From NCBI RefSeq assembly GCF_900102875.1, contig NZ_FNGH01000001.1, forward strand, positions 152,993 through 216,992: a stretch of DNA of 64,000 nt. The letters are read 5' to 3'. A program made the translations under genes and the position numbers. This document shows positions 1 to 9,223 of this stretch, piece by piece. The first letter of the stretch is position 1. Each line of letters begins with the position of its first letter. The notes under the pieces were generated by a model. It was not told the origin of the DNA. It saw only the letters and a program-made list of their open reading frames with translations, and ran no database searches. The stretch is from Franzmannia pantelleriensis (GTDB taxonomy: Bacteria; Pseudomonadota; Gammaproteobacteria; Pseudomonadales; Halomonadaceae).

Positions 1-23
1 AGGGAGTGGCGCCGTTGGCAAAA

Positions 24-110
24 GTAGGAGTGACTTCAGTCACGATGGGGTTGGGTTATTCTGGCAGCGCTGCGCACTGCAATCGCGACTGAAGTCGCTC
101 CCACAAATTG
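24..110. repeat. REP doublet (REPIN-like)
   Basis: Two REP-like palindromic units lie in inverted orientation. The left unit reads GTAGGAGTGACTTCAGTCAC followed by GATGGGG. The right unit is its inverted counterpart, GCGACTGAAGTCGCTCCCAC. Between them sits GGCAGCGCTGCGCACTGCA, which recurs nearly unchanged between the REP units near 40.65 kb. This resembles the REP/REPIN sequences of Pseudomonas, which are mobilised in trans by RAYT transposases. No RAYT gene is in the window. Confidence 0.75.
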
Positions 111-147
111 CGAATAAATTCGCTACGACTTTTCATTAGAGCTATTT

Positions 148-1077
148 ATGGAAATTCCACACCAGCGCTTGATCTATTTCCAGTTGACGGTGGAGACCGG
201 TTCGATCCGGGCGGCGGCGTCGCGGCTGGATATCGCCGCGTCGGCGGTGAGCCGGCAGATCGGGCTGCTGGAGACGGCGCTGGATGCCAGCTTGCTGGAG
301 CGGCGTCGCGATGGTGTGCGTCCCACGCCGGTGGGGGAGATGCTGCTCGATTACTGCCAGCGGCGCACGCTGCTCGATCGTGAGTTCAGCGATGCGCTGG
401 ATGCTTATCAGCGGCTGGAGACCGGGCAGATCACGCTGTGTATCGGCGAGGGGTTCGTGGGTGACGTGATCGATCATCCGCTGCGTGAGTTCACCGAGGC
501 GCATCGCGGCGTGCGTCTCGAGGTGGATACCGGCAGCACCAAGGAGATCATCGAGTCGGTGGTCAACGATGAGGCGCATATTGGCCTGATGTACCACGAG
601 CAGGTGCACCCGCATCTGCGCTTCTGGTGCTCGACGCGCCAGCCGCTGGTGCTGCTGATGTCGCCCTGCCATGCGTTGGCCGGCAACAGCGCGCCGCTCA
701 CCATCGAACAGCTGGCAGAGTACCCGATGGCGCTGTGGCACCCCGGCCACGGCGTGCGGGCGCTGGTCGATGCGGCGTTTCGGGAAGCGGGGCACCGGCC
801 GGTCGTGGGGATTCAGACCGGGTCGCTAGAGGTGCTCAAGCACTCGGCCCGAGCCTCGCTGTGTGTGACGCTATTACCGCGTTTTGCCGCGGCCAGGGAG
901 CTCGAGGAGGGCACCCTGGTGGCCCGCGACGTGGTCGGGCGACGTTTCAGCGAGGCCAACGCCCATATGGTGACCCGCATCGGCCGGCGTATGCCGCGGG
1001 CGGGGTTGCAGCTGCTGCGCCATCTGCAGCATTGGATGAGCGCCTTTCGCTGCGACGACCCGCCCGCCAAGCGCTGA
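148..1077 (+). CDS. LysR family transcriptional regulator
   Basis: A LysR-type DNA-binding regulator of 309 residues, the usual family length. The N-terminal winged helix-turn-helix covers roughly residues 8-65, with the typical stretch RAAASRLDIAASAVSRQI. The rest is the periplasmic-binding-protein-like effector domain. The gene converges on the minus-strand aldehyde dehydrogenase gene, only 10 bp away, which ends a catabolic operon; it may regulate that operon, but this is inferred from position only. The start is the first ATG after the REP pair. The effector is unknown. Confidence 0.9.
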   Translation: MEIPHQRLIYFQLTVETGSIRAAASRLDIAASAVSRQIGLLETALDASLLERRRDGVRPTPVGEMLLDYCQRRTLLDREFSDALDAYQRLETGQITLCIGEGFVGDVIDHPLREFTEAHRGVRLEVDTGSTKEIIESVVNDEAHIGLMYHEQVHPHLRFWCSTRQPLVLLMSPCHALAGNSAPLTIEQLAEYPMALWHPGHGVRALVDAAFREAGHRPVVGIQTGSLEVLKHSARASLCVTLLPRFAAARELEEGTLVARDVVGRRFSEANAHMVTRIGRRMPRAGLQLLRHLQHWMSAFRCDDPPAKR

Positions 1078-1087
1078 GCGTAGCGCG

Positions 1088-2638
1088 CTAGTTGCTGCCG
1101 TAGCCCATGGCGGCGCTGGCCTTGGGGGCGGTTTCGACCCAGACGCTGCGCGTGGTGGTGTACTCGCGCAGGCCGTCGAGGCCGCTGGAGCGGCCGTAGC
1201 CGCTGTCGCCGAAGCCACCGAACGGCGACATCACGTTGATGCTCTTGTAGCCGTTGACCCATACCGTGCCGGCGCGCAGCTGATGGGCGACCCGCAGTGC
1301 CTTGCCGGTGTCCTGGCTCCACACTGCGCCGGCCAGGCCGAACGGGGTGCCGTTGGCAAGCTGGATAGCGTCCGCCTCATCCTCGAAGGTCATGACCACC
1401 AGTACCGGACCGAACACTTCTTCCTGGGCAATGGCCATGTCCGGGCGCACCTTGGTCAGCACGGTGGGGGCGAGGAAGTTGCCCTGAGCGGCGTCGTCGG
1501 GCAGCCCCTCGGGCCGAGTGCCGCCGGTCAGCAGTTCGGCGCCGTCGGCGATGGCGTCATCGATGAGCTGGCGCACGCGCTGATACTGGGCGGCATTCTG
1601 CAGCGGGCCCATGCGGGTCGCTTCTTCTCCCGGCAGGCCGACCTCGATCGAGGCGGCGGCACGGGCCAGCCGCTGGCAGACGCTCTCGGCGATGTCTTGC
1701 TGGAGCAGCAGCCGGGAGCCAGCCACGCAGCTCTGTCCGGCGGCCGCGAAGATGGCTGCCTGGGCGCCGGCCACGGCGTCGTCGAGCGCGGCGTCGTTGA
1801 ACACGATATTGGCCGACTTGCCGCCCAGCTCGAGCACGCTGGGCACCAGCCGCCGTGCCCCCGCTTCGGCGATGAGCCGGCCGGTTTCGGGGGAGCCGAC
1901 GAATACCAGTTTGGCGATCTCGGGGTGGGTGGTGAGGGTGCTGCCGGTGGTATGGCCGAGCCCGTTGACGATGTTGATAAGCCCTGCAGGCAGGCGGCCG
2001 CTGTGCTCCAGCAGCATGGCCAGTACCGCCGAGGTCAACGGGGTGAGCTCCGAGGGTTTGAGCACCGCGGCGTTGCCGGCGGCCAGCGCCGGGGCGAGCT
2101 GCCAGCCGCAGGTGAACATGGGGGCATTCCAGGGCGTGATCTGCCCGACCACGCCGTAGGGCACGCGCTGCACGTAGTTGAGGTGGGAGCTGGGCACGTC
2201 GATCACTTCGCCGTGCTGCTTGTCGCACCAGCCGGCGTAGTACTCGAACATTTCCCGGACCTTGTCGACTTCGCCGCGGCAATCACGAACCGGCTTGCCG
2301 GCGATCAGGCTCTCGAGCCTGGCCAGTGGTTCTTCGTGGCCCTCGAGGCCGCGCGAGGCGGCCTGCAGGCGCCGGCCGCGTTCGCTGGCGCTAAGCGCCA
2401 TCCACTGATGTTGGGCGCGGATGCCGGCCTCGACGGCCTGTTGCACGACCGTTGCGCCAGCATCGCGGTAGTCCAGCAGCGGCTGGTTGGTGACCGGATC
2501 CTGCAGGGTGATGGTCTCGCCGTCGCCGGCGAGGAACTGGCCGTCTACCCAGTTGGCACTGGGCCGCTGCGGGTCGAGTCCGTAGGCGTCGAGCAGCAGG
2601 CCCAGGCGGTCGCGGGCCTGTTGATTCAGGGCGTTCAT
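1088..2638 (-). CDS. NAD(P)-dependent aldehyde dehydrogenase
   Basis: An aldehyde dehydrogenase superfamily enzyme of 516 residues that oxidises an aldehyde to its acid. The catalytic residues are visible: Asn171 in TPWNAP, Glu270 in LELGGK and the nucleophile Cys304 in GQSCVAGSR. The NAD-binding segment KPSELTP lies near residue 195. Its ATG overlaps the stop of the upstream dehydrogenase gene by 4 nt, so the two are translationally coupled. It is the last gene of the operon DUF3100, M20 hydrolase, beta-hydroxyacid dehydrogenase, aldehyde dehydrogenase. A reasonable inference is that it oxidises the semialdehyde made by the preceding dehydrogenase. The exact substrate cannot be read from sequence. 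Confidence 0.92.
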   Translation of the reverse strand: MNALNQQARDRLGLLLDAYGLDPQRPSANWVDGQFLAGDGETITLQDPVTNQPLLDYRDAGATVVQQAVEAGIRAQHQWMALSASERGRRLQAASRGLEGHEEPLARLESLIAGKPVRDCRGEVDKVREMFEYYAGWCDKQHGEVIDVPSSHLNYVQRVPYGVVGQITPWNAPMFTCGWQLAPALAAGNAAVLKPSELTPLTSAVLAMLLEHSGRLPAGLINIVNGLGHTTGSTLTTHPEIAKLVFVGSPETGRLIAEAGARRLVPSVLELGGKSANIVFNDAALDDAVAGAQAAIFAAAGQSCVAGSRLLLQQDIAESVCQRLARAAASIEVGLPGEEATRMGPLQNAAQYQRVRQLIDDAIADGAELLTGGTRPEGLPDDAAQGNFLAPTVLTKVRPDMAIAQEEVFGPVLVVMTFEDEADAIQLANGTPFGLAGAVWSQDTGKALRVAHQLRAGTVWVNGYKSINVMSPFGGFGDSGYGRSSGLDGLREYTTTRSVWVETAPKASAAMGYGSN

Positions 2639-3543
2639 GTGCGGTCCTCCTTGGGCTGGTCGGCGGCGTATTGCCTGGCGGCTTCCAGCAGGTGCACGGT
2701 GATGCGGTTGAAGTCGTCGTCATCCTCCAGCGCTAGACGTTCGTCGTGCCAGGCATCGCGCACGCGTTCGAGTAGGCCGTCATCGAGGCTTAGCTGTTGC
2801 GCGGTCTGGTGGGCAAGGCGCAGGTCCTTGCGCATCAGGCCCAGGCTGAAGCCGGAATCGAAACGCTCGTCGAGAATCCAGCGCGGGAAGTTGACCTCAC
2901 TGACGGCGCTGCGGCCCGAGCCGCTGTTCAGGCCAGCCAGGCAGGCGGCCGGGTCGACGCCAGCGCGCTGGGCCATGGCCACGGCTTCGGCAGTGGTGAG
3001 CAGGTGGGCGGCACACAGGTAGTTGTTGGCCAGCTTGACCACGTGGCCGCTGCCGGCCTCGCCGACGTGGGTGATGTTCTTGGTCATCGCGTCGAGCAGG
3101 GGGCGGGCGCGCTCGAGGGTGGTGGCTTGGCCTCCCACCAGCATGCCGAGCTGCCCGCTATGGGCGCCGCTGGGACCGCCGCTGACCGGGGCGTCGAGCC
3201 ACTCGAGGCCGGCGGCGATGACCTTGGCGGCGAGCTGTCGCGATTCGACCGGGTCGCTGGTGGAGGTGTCGACGATCAGGCTGCCGCGGGGGGCCTTGGC
3301 CAACAAGCCCGGCGCCTTTTCGAGCACCGCGCTGACGTGGGCCGAGGTAGGCAGCGACAGCAGGTAGACGTCGCTCGGCGCGAGGGCGTCTGGCGCGGCG
3401 GTGTCGATGCCTTCGGCGGAGAGGCGCTCTCGCGCTGCGCTGTCGATATCGCTGCCTTGGACCTGGAAGCCGGCCTTGTGCAAGGTCAGGGCCATGCCGC
3501 GGCCCATATTGCCGAGGCCGATGACGGTAACGGACGTGATCAA
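2635..3543 (-). CDS. NAD(P)-dependent beta-hydroxyacid dehydrogenase (3-hydroxyisobutyrate dehydrogenase family)
   Basis: A member of the 3-hydroxyisobutyrate dehydrogenase / tartronate semialdehyde reductase family, 302 residues. The N-terminal Rossmann motif is GLGNMGRGM (residues 9-17), the substrate-binding signature is DAPVSGGPSGA (from residue 117), and the catalytic lysine is Lys170 in GHVVKLANN. The open frame continues upstream to 4017, but a TTG at 3543 preceded by AGGAGGT at ideal spacing and beginning directly with the Rossmann strand is clearly the start. It is coupled to the downstream aldehyde dehydrogenase by a 4-nt overlap. Expected reaction: oxidation of a 3-hydroxy acid to a semialdehyde, or the reverse. 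Confidence 0.9.
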   Translation of the reverse strand: MITSVTVIGLGNMGRGMALTLHKAGFQVQGSDIDSAARERLSAEGIDTAAPDALAPSDVYLLSLPTSAHVSAVLEKAPGLLAKAPRGSLIVDTSTSDPVESRQLAAKVIAAGLEWLDAPVSGGPSGAHSGQLGMLVGGQATTLERARPLLDAMTKNITHVGEAGSGHVVKLANNYLCAAHLLTTAEAVAMAQRAGVDPAACLAGLNSGSGRSAVSEVNFPRWILDERFDSGFSLGLMRKDLRLAHQTAQQLSLDDGLLERVRDAWHDERLALEDDDDFNRITVHLLEAARQYAADQPKEDRT

Positions 3544-3556
3544 GGTGACCTCCTGG

Positions 3557-4735
3557 TCAGGGGGTGTCGGAGTGTTGGGCCAGCAGCGTCCGGACGAGCC
3601 GGGTCCAGTACGCCACGCCGATCGGAGATAGCGCGTCGTTGAAGTCGTAATGGGGATTGTGCAAGGCGGCGCTGTCTTCGCCGTTGCCCAGCCAGATATA
3701 GGCGCCGGGACGTTCGCGGAGCATGAAGGCGAAGTCCTCCGAGGCCATGCTGGGCGGCAGATCGCGGTGGACGTGCTGAATCTGCGGCATGCCTTCGAGC
3801 ACCTCGGCGCAGCGCTGGGCGTGTTGCGGGGTGTTGAAGGTCGCCGGGTAGCGCGGCTGGTAGTCGAGGCTGGCCTGCATGTCGTGGAACTGCGCCATGC
3901 TATCCACCGCCTGCTGGAAGCGCTCGGCCAGGTGTTCGCGCAGGGGTTCGTCGAAGCAGCGCAGGGTGCCGCGCAGTTCCAGGGTGTCGGGGATGACGTT
4001 GAAGGCATCACCGGCATGGATCTGGGTAACGCTGAGCACCGCTGTCTTGTGGGCCGGCGTCTCGCGGCTGATCAGTCCTTGCAGCTGGGTGACCAGCTGC
4101 GAGGCGGCAAGGATCACGTCGCTGCCAAGGTGTGGCATGGCGGCGTGGCAGCCATCGCCCTTGAGGGTCAGGGTGAAGACGTCGAAGGCGGCCATGACCG
4201 CGGTGTCGTGCACCGCGGCTTCGCCGACGGGAAGGCCTGGCCAGTTGTGGACGCCGTACACGGCGTCCATGGGAAAACGCTCGAACAGTCCTTCCTCGAC
4301 CATGACGCGTCCGCCGCCTTCGCTCTCCTCGGCGGGTTGGAAGATGAAGTGGACGCGGCCGGCAAACTCGGGCGCGCGAGCCAGTTGGCAGGCGGCGCCC
4401 AGCAGCATGGTGGTGTGGCCGTCGTGGCCACACGCATGCATTTTCCCCGGCGTCTGGGAGGCGTAGGCGAGGCCGGTGGCCTCGGGCACATCCAGGGCGT
4501 CGATATCGGCGCGCAGGCCGATGCTGGGGCCTTCACCGAGGCGACCGTCGAGGCTGGCAACGATGCCGGTGCCGCCGCCGAGGCCGGTGACGATGTCGAG
4601 CCCGGCCTCACGCAGGATCTCGGCGATCCTGCGGCTGGTGCGGTGCTCCTCGAAGGCGGTTTCCGGATGCCGGTGGAAGTCGTGACGCCACTCGCGCAGC
4701 GTCTCGTCGTCGATGGTGATGTTGGGCATGTTCAT
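3557..4735 (-). CDS. M20 family amidohydrolase / metallopeptidase (hippurate hydrolase-like)
   Basis: A zinc-dependent M20 amidohydrolase of 392 residues, the group that includes hippurate hydrolase, N-acyl-amino-acid and IAA-amino-acid hydrolases. Metal and catalytic motifs are HACGHDGHT (residues about 100-108) and PAEESEGG with the Glu pair near 136-137. A GTG at 4750 would extend the protein by five residues. The ATG at 4735 is preferred because AAGGGGG lies just upstream. No signal peptide is seen, so it should act in the cytoplasm. It sits 11 bp after the DUF3100 membrane-protein gene. The pairing suggests that an imported amide or N-acyl compound is hydrolysed here before the two dehydrogenases act. 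Confidence 0.9.
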   Translation of the reverse strand: MNMPNITIDDETLREWRHDFHRHPETAFEEHRTSRRIAEILREAGLDIVTGLGGGTGIVASLDGRLGEGPSIGLRADIDALDVPEATGLAYASQTPGKMHACGHDGHTTMLLGAACQLARAPEFAGRVHFIFQPAEESEGGGRVMVEEGLFERFPMDAVYGVHNWPGLPVGEAAVHDTAVMAAFDVFTLTLKGDGCHAAMPHLGSDVILAASQLVTQLQGLISRETPAHKTAVLSVTQIHAGDAFNVIPDTLELRGTLRCFDEPLREHLAERFQQAVDSMAQFHDMQASLDYQPRYPATFNTPQHAQRCAEVLEGMPQIQHVHRDLPPSMASEDFAFMLRERPGAYIWLGNGEDSAALHNPHYDFNDALSPIGVAYWTRLVRTLLAQHSDTP

Positions 4736-4746
4736 GTTGGCCCCCT

Positions 4747-6039
4747 TCACAGCAGCAGGTTGGCGATCAGCGCCGACGAGATGAAGGTGCCGGTGAATAC
4801 CAGCAGCGCCAGGATCACCAGCTTCCAGCCGGCCTGGCGGAACATCTGCAGCTCGCGGGTGGTCAGCGCCAGGCCGGCATAGGCCAGCACCGGGGTGACG
4901 ATGGCGAGGAAGTTGACCGCGCTGAGCTGTTCGACCAGCCAGGCATTGCCTGGGGTCCAGGGCAGGGTGAACAGGATGCTGACCAGCGAGACCCAGGCGA
5001 CGCCGGGCAGGTAAAAGGGCGCATAGCGCGTGACGGTCAGGCCGATCATGGTCATGGCGTAGAGGATCAGCATGCCGGGCAGCGCCTCGATCAGGCCGGC
5101 ACCGTTGATGGTGTTGGCGACCCAGGCGACGGCACAGGCGGCGGCCATGACGATGGCGGTCTTGCCGAGGTTCTGCTCGGGGCGTGGCTCGGCGGGGATG
5201 TCGCTGTCGTCACTGGCCGTGACCTGGGCCCCGACCGGCTTGGCCTTGCGCTTGCCGCTGAGCAGGGAGTAGAGCTTCTCGGCGATGGGCAGCGCCACGA
5301 ACAGCGTGAGGTAGAGCCCGGTGGCGTAGGTCATGAGGTTACTGGCGCCGGAGAAGGCGAGCAGTTCGTCGCGCATTTCCGGCAGGGTGCCGGCAATCGC
5401 GGCGGAGCAGGCGGCGACCATGCTGCCGCTACCCACGCCGCAGGCCATGGCCAGGGCGCGTGGGTCGAGGATATCGAGTGAGGTCAGGTAGCCTGCCATC
5501 AGGGCGAACCATAGGGTGCCGAACATGGTACCCACCACGTAGGTGCCCATGACGCCGATGCCTTCAGGCCCCTTGAGGCCATACTTGTCGGAGATGACGG
5601 CGATATTGGGTTCGCGGGCGATGGAGTAGGTGGCGCCGATCGACTCACGGCCCATCTTGAATACCAGCACCGCGACCGGCAGGGCGATCAGCATGGTGCC
5701 GAGGTTACCGAGTTCCTGGAGGATCAGCGCCGGGCCGGCATCGATGAGGTCTTGAATAGCAGGGCCGATGGTCGAGCCGAAGCGGGCAATGAACGGCATG
5801 ATCGAGAGCAGGATGAGCGGGCCGGCGGCGTCGCTGATCCGCTTGGGGAACACTTTGCCAGCGGTGCGCGTGACATTGGGGTTGAGCAGCACCCCCAGAA
5901 TAAAGGCGTAGAACAGCGGCAGCAGCAGCAGGGAGCCGGGCCCCATGGGAATCTGCTGGATACCGACGAATTCGGAGAGTAGTGATACGAGTATGACCAG
6001 CGCGTGCAGGCGCCAGTCGAGTAGCGTCGAGAGAGGCAT
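4747..6039 (-). CDS. DUF3100 domain-containing membrane protein, putative transporter
   Basis: A polytopic membrane protein of 430 residues with about ten hydrophobic segments. It matches the DUF3100 family as I know it: an N-terminal motif GIQQIPMGPGSLLLLPLFYA and a glycine-rich CGVGSGSMVAACSAAIAGTLPE segment near residues 205-225. A charged cytoplasmic loop lies around residues 265-295. The family has no firmly assigned function. Because it is the first gene of an operon encoding an amidohydrolase and two dehydrogenases, uptake or efflux of that pathway's substrate is the likeliest role. The promoter must lie in the long non-coding stretch upstream. Confidence 0.85.
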   Translation of the reverse strand: MPLSTLLDWRLHALVILVSLLSEFVGIQQIPMGPGSLLLLPLFYAFILGVLLNPNVTRTAGKVFPKRISDAAGPLILLSIMPFIARFGSTIGPAIQDLIDAGPALILQELGNLGTMLIALPVAVLVFKMGRESIGATYSIAREPNIAVISDKYGLKGPEGIGVMGTYVVGTMFGTLWFALMAGYLTSLDILDPRALAMACGVGSGSMVAACSAAIAGTLPEMRDELLAFSGASNLMTYATGLYLTLFVALPIAEKLYSLLSGKRKAKPVGAQVTASDDSDIPAEPRPEQNLGKTAIVMAAACAVAWVANTINGAGLIEALPGMLILYAMTMIGLTVTRYAPFYLPGVAWVSLVSILFTLPWTPGNAWLVEQLSAVNFLAIVTPVLAYAGLALTTRELQMFRQAGWKLVILALLVFTGTFISSALIANLLL

Positions 6040-6555
6040 GGGACGTCCTTCCTGGTCGGGTTGTGATTGTTGCTATGCCTGTGGTGTACGTCCCTGAGTA
6101 TTGTGAAGCCCCCTGCACTAATGAAAGCTGAAGAGCGTTCTGATTTTTAGGGCGCGAGTTTGGCGTTCAGCCCCATTGGGCGTCGCGGATGCGTACGAAG
6201 AAGTGACGGTGGCTGGCTGTTCGGCACGTTCATGCGCACGCTGATACACCACGGGGTACCACACTTCGAGAATAACTACGCTTCCCGCAGTATCCGGCTG
6301 ATCGCGAAAGACGTGAATCGGGACTTTTGCCGGCGGTGGTCGAGGCCGTTGGTCATCTACCCGTGATGCGCTTGGACGTGAGCACTGGGTCGTTGGTGAC
6401 TGATAGCTACCTCTGTGTGGCTGGCAGAAAGCAGCAATGATGGCGCTTGGTGCAGGACTGACGCGATGACCTAGCGTTTAAGCACTGTTTTAGCAATGTG
6501 GGCAACTCCTTATGTACTATTGGAAAAAAGTGAATAGATAGGCTTGCGAGATCCT
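6040..6555. other. 516-bp intergenic region, no gene supported
   Basis: This is the divergent control region between the DUF3100 operon (minus) and the GGDEF/EAL gene (plus). It contains an open frame of 68 codons (6160-6366, +) with no recognisable domain and an atypical composition, which I do not call. No clear hairpin, tRNA or operator was found. The last 80 bp before 6556 are more AT-rich and probably hold the promoter of the downstream gene. Confidence 0.5.
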
Positions 6556-8259
6556 ATGGACACATCGGTGCTGTCACGATTCACTCAATGCACGGCTTAT
6601 CGCCGGTTCGAGGCCTTGCCGCCTCATGCCAGACAAGCATTGTTGCTCCTTGTGCTGGCGTTATTGCTGGCCTTGGGCACGCTGGTCGTCTACCTCACGG
6701 GGGGAACGCGCTATGCCTACCCGTACCTGATGCTGGTCCCGGTGCTCATGGCGGCGGCCTTCTTTGGGCTTTCAGGGGCGCTGGTCGCGGGGCTGGCAGC
6801 CGGGGGGCTGATGGCGGTGATGCCGCTGGATACCATCACGTATCAATCCCAGCCTACCTTCAACTGGGTACTTCGCATGGGGCTCTATCTGTTTATCGCT
6901 GGCGTGGCTGGAAGCGCCTTCAGCCTGCTCAAGCATGCCCATGCCGCCAGCGAGATCATCGCACGACGTGACCCGAGCAGCGGCCTGCCGAATCAAGTGG
7001 CGCTGGAGGAAGCGCTGTCGCGACGTCTCGCATACGCTGGCTCCCTTCGCCAGGGGGTTGGCTTAATTCTGATCCGCATCACGGATATTGCGGATGTGTT
7101 GGAGGCCCTTGGCCCAGAAGCGTCGGATACGTTGGTCAAGACCATTGCTGAGCGTATGCGTCACCAGGACCCGCTTATCGTCGATGTGTACCGTTTTAGT
7201 GGTGCCGAGATTTTTGTGCTGCTCGATGGCAGCGACCCTGAGCGATTTGAGCGCATCGCCAGCCGCCTCGTCGAGGCCGGAGAAGAAAATCTCATCGTCC
7301 AGGATGTGCCACTGCGGGTGCAGTTGGCACTGGGTAGCAGTTATCGATCGGCGTCGGAGCAGCTGACGCCGGAGGAACTCATCCGGCGGTCGCGCATTGC
7401 CTTGCTGGCAGCCGTTCAGAAGCATCGCTCCCACTGCCACTACAGCAAGGATATGGCGAGCCACACGCTGGACACTGTCAAGTTGATTGCGAAGGTGCGC
7501 CGAGGGCTCGAAGAGGGCCAATTTGAACTGCATTACCAGCCGAAGCTAAGACTCGCGGATGGTCAGATATGCGGCTGTGAGGGGTTGATCCGCTGGCGCA
7601 ATGAGGACGGCGAACTGATTTCGCCGGCCAGCTTCATGCCCAAGGTCGAGAGCACGAGCCTCATAAACCCGGTTACCCGTTTCGTCGCCCAGTCAGCGTG
7701 CCGTTTTGCGACGCAGCATACAGGGGTCGTCAGTATCAACCTCTCGGTGCGTAACCTGCAAGACAGTGATCTGGTGGATGAGATCAAGGCGCTGGTGACG
7801 CGTAATGGAATTGAGCCTCAGCGCCTGGAAGTTGAGATCACCGAGAGTGCGTTGATGCACGACATGTTCATTGCAAAACAGGCGCTTGAGTCGCTGCGGC
7901 GATTTGGTGTCCGAGTCAGTATCGACGATTTTGGTACCGGTTTTTCTTCATTCGAGTATTTGCAGCACCTGCCCATTACGGGCCTCAAGATCGACCGAGC
8001 CTTCGTTAAGAATCTGGCGTCGAGTGAGCGAGCGCAGCGCTTGATGGCGTGCCTTATCGATGTGGGACACGCCCTGTCGCTGGAGGTAACGGCAGAGGGC
8101 GTCGAGACGCTAGAGCAGCATCGGATATTGTGTCGGCTAGGCTGTGATCAGGCCCAGGGGTTCCTGTATGCCAGGCCGCTGCACGTCGTGGACTATGCGC
8201 ACTGGTGCGATGAGCACGTCGCGGCGTCCTGGCCGACGCTGAAGAGTGCGGGAACGTGA
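6556..8259 (+). CDS. Membrane-anchored degenerate GGDEF / EAL-domain protein
   Basis: A 567-residue c-di-GMP-type signalling protein. Residues about 28-125 hold four hydrophobic segments resembling the DUF4118/KdpD membrane domain. A GGDEF-fold domain follows (about 135-295), but its active-site motif reads SGAEI (215-219), so it should not make c-di-GMP. The EAL domain (about 305-545) has EGL at 342-344 in place of EAL but keeps IDDFGTG (from 456), the Glu in EITES (from 427) and AEGVE (513-517). Phosphodiesterase activity therefore remains possible. The start is the ATG at 6556; a TTG 12 nt upstream is in frame but less likely. Confidence 0.9.
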   Translation: MDTSVLSRFTQCTAYRRFEALPPHARQALLLLVLALLLALGTLVVYLTGGTRYAYPYLMLVPVLMAAAFFGLSGALVAGLAAGGLMAVMPLDTITYQSQPTFNWVLRMGLYLFIAGVAGSAFSLLKHAHAASEIIARRDPSSGLPNQVALEEALSRRLAYAGSLRQGVGLILIRITDIADVLEALGPEASDTLVKTIAERMRHQDPLIVDVYRFSGAEIFVLLDGSDPERFERIASRLVEAGEENLIVQDVPLRVQLALGSSYRSASEQLTPEELIRRSRIALLAAVQKHRSHCHYSKDMASHTLDTVKLIAKVRRGLEEGQFELHYQPKLRLADGQICGCEGLIRWRNEDGELISPASFMPKVESTSLINPVTRFVAQSACRFATQHTGVVSINLSVRNLQDSDLVDEIKALVTRNGIEPQRLEVEITESALMHDMFIAKQALESLRRFGVRVSIDDFGTGFSSFEYLQHLPITGLKIDRAFVKNLASSERAQRLMACLIDVGHALSLEVTAEGVETLEQHRILCRLGCDQAQGFLYARPLHVVDYAHWCDEHVAASWPTLKSAGT

Positions 8260-8296
8260 GGCGGCGTGTGAGCGCTCCCCGGCGAATGGCGAGGGC

Positions 8297-9223
8297 TTAC
8301 GAGGTGTGTTGCTGAATCACCCAGCGCCGTAGCCAGTCGGCCAATTGTTGAGCCGCATGATTGGCCTGACTGTCATGTCGCAGCGCCAGCCAGTAATGGC
8401 ACCCGGTGGTGACCTGGAAGGCGCCGAGTCGCTCCAGCGTACCATCCGTGAGACGTGCATCGATCTGGTGGCGCGTGCCGAGTGCCACGCCATGCCCCTG
8501 TTCTGCCGCATCGAGCAGCAGTGAATAGCTGTTGAATACACCCTCCGGGGCCAGATCGTGAGCCTCGATACCCAGCGCGCTGAACCAGCGTCCCCAGTTC
8601 ACCCAATTAGGCTCGATACGCTCGAAGTCGAGCAATCGATGCTCGAGCAGTGCGTCAGCAGAGGCCAAGTGACGACCCTGCTGGTCGAGATAGTGAGGGG
8701 CGGCGACGGGGAAAAGGCACTCTTCGAACAGGGGCTCCAGTTGCCACCCCGGGCGGGGAGGGCTGTCGTAGAGCAGGGCGATATCGATGTCATCGGCGAT
8801 AAGGTCACTACTGCGGTCGCTCGTCACCAGACGCAAGTGGAGCGCTTCATCACGAAAGTGGCGTCGGAAGGCGTTTACGGCTGGGCTTAACCACAGATGT
8901 GACATCGCGGTGTTGGCGGCCAGGCTCACGCCGAGCGGCTGCTGAGGCAAGGTAGCCTCCGCGACGGCATCCACCAGGTAGCTTAATGCCGCATTGACCC
9001 GTTCCTTGAGCAATTCTCCCGATGGCGTGAGCGTCACACCTCGCCCCTGGCGGCGGAACAGCGGCGTCTCCAAGTAGGCCTCAAGGTGCCGAACCTGTTG
9101 GCTGACGGCCGCTTGAGAGACGTGGAGTTCTTGGGCTGCCCGCGAGAAATTTTGCTGGCGGGCCGCTGCCTCGAAAACCATCAAAGCATGTAGCGGCGGT
9201 AGTCGGTGGCGAAAGCTTTTCAT
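8297..9223 (-). CDS. LysR family transcriptional regulator (GcvA type)
   Basis: A LysR-type regulator of 308 residues. The N-terminal segment LPPLHALMVFEAAARQQNFSRA and the helix-turn-helix SQAAVSQQVRHLE are typical of the GcvA/AmpR/DsdC branch. It is transcribed divergently from the M24/DddP-like gene and its betaine-binding neighbour. In this family that arrangement usually means control of the divergent genes. The ATG at 9223 is chosen because it begins right before the conserved N-terminal helix. An in-frame upstream start at 9265 would add a 14-residue tail without family support. Inducer unknown. Confidence 0.88.
   Translation of the reverse strand: MKSFRHRLPPLHALMVFEAAARQQNFSRAAQELHVSQAAVSQQVRHLEAYLETPLFRRQGRGVTLTPSGELLKERVNAALSYLVDAVAEATLPQQPLGVSLAANTAMSHLWLSPAVNAFRRHFRDEALHLRLVTSDRSSDLIADDIDIALLYDSPPRPGWQLEPLFEECLFPVAAPHYLDQQGRHLASADALLEHRLLDFERIEPNWVNWGRWFSALGIEAHDLAPEGVFNSYSLLLDAAEQGHGVALGTRHQIDARLTDGTLERLGAFQVTTGCHYWLALRHDSQANHAAQQLADWLRRWVIQQHTS

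Noticed and set aside
1283-3022. 579-codon plus-strand open frame opposite the aldehyde dehydrogenase and dehydrogenase genes
   Set aside because: It mirrors two well-supported minus-strand genes; its translation is Gly/Ala/His-rich without domains, as expected from high G+C antisense frames.
3650-4882. 410-codon plus-strand open frame opposite the M20 hydrolase gene
   Set aside because: Antisense shadow of a gene with intact catalytic motifs; no recognisable domain.
6160-6366. 68-codon open frame between the DUF3100 operon and the GGDEF/EAL gene
   Set aside because: No ribosome binding site of note, no homology recognised, unusual composition; treated as non-coding.
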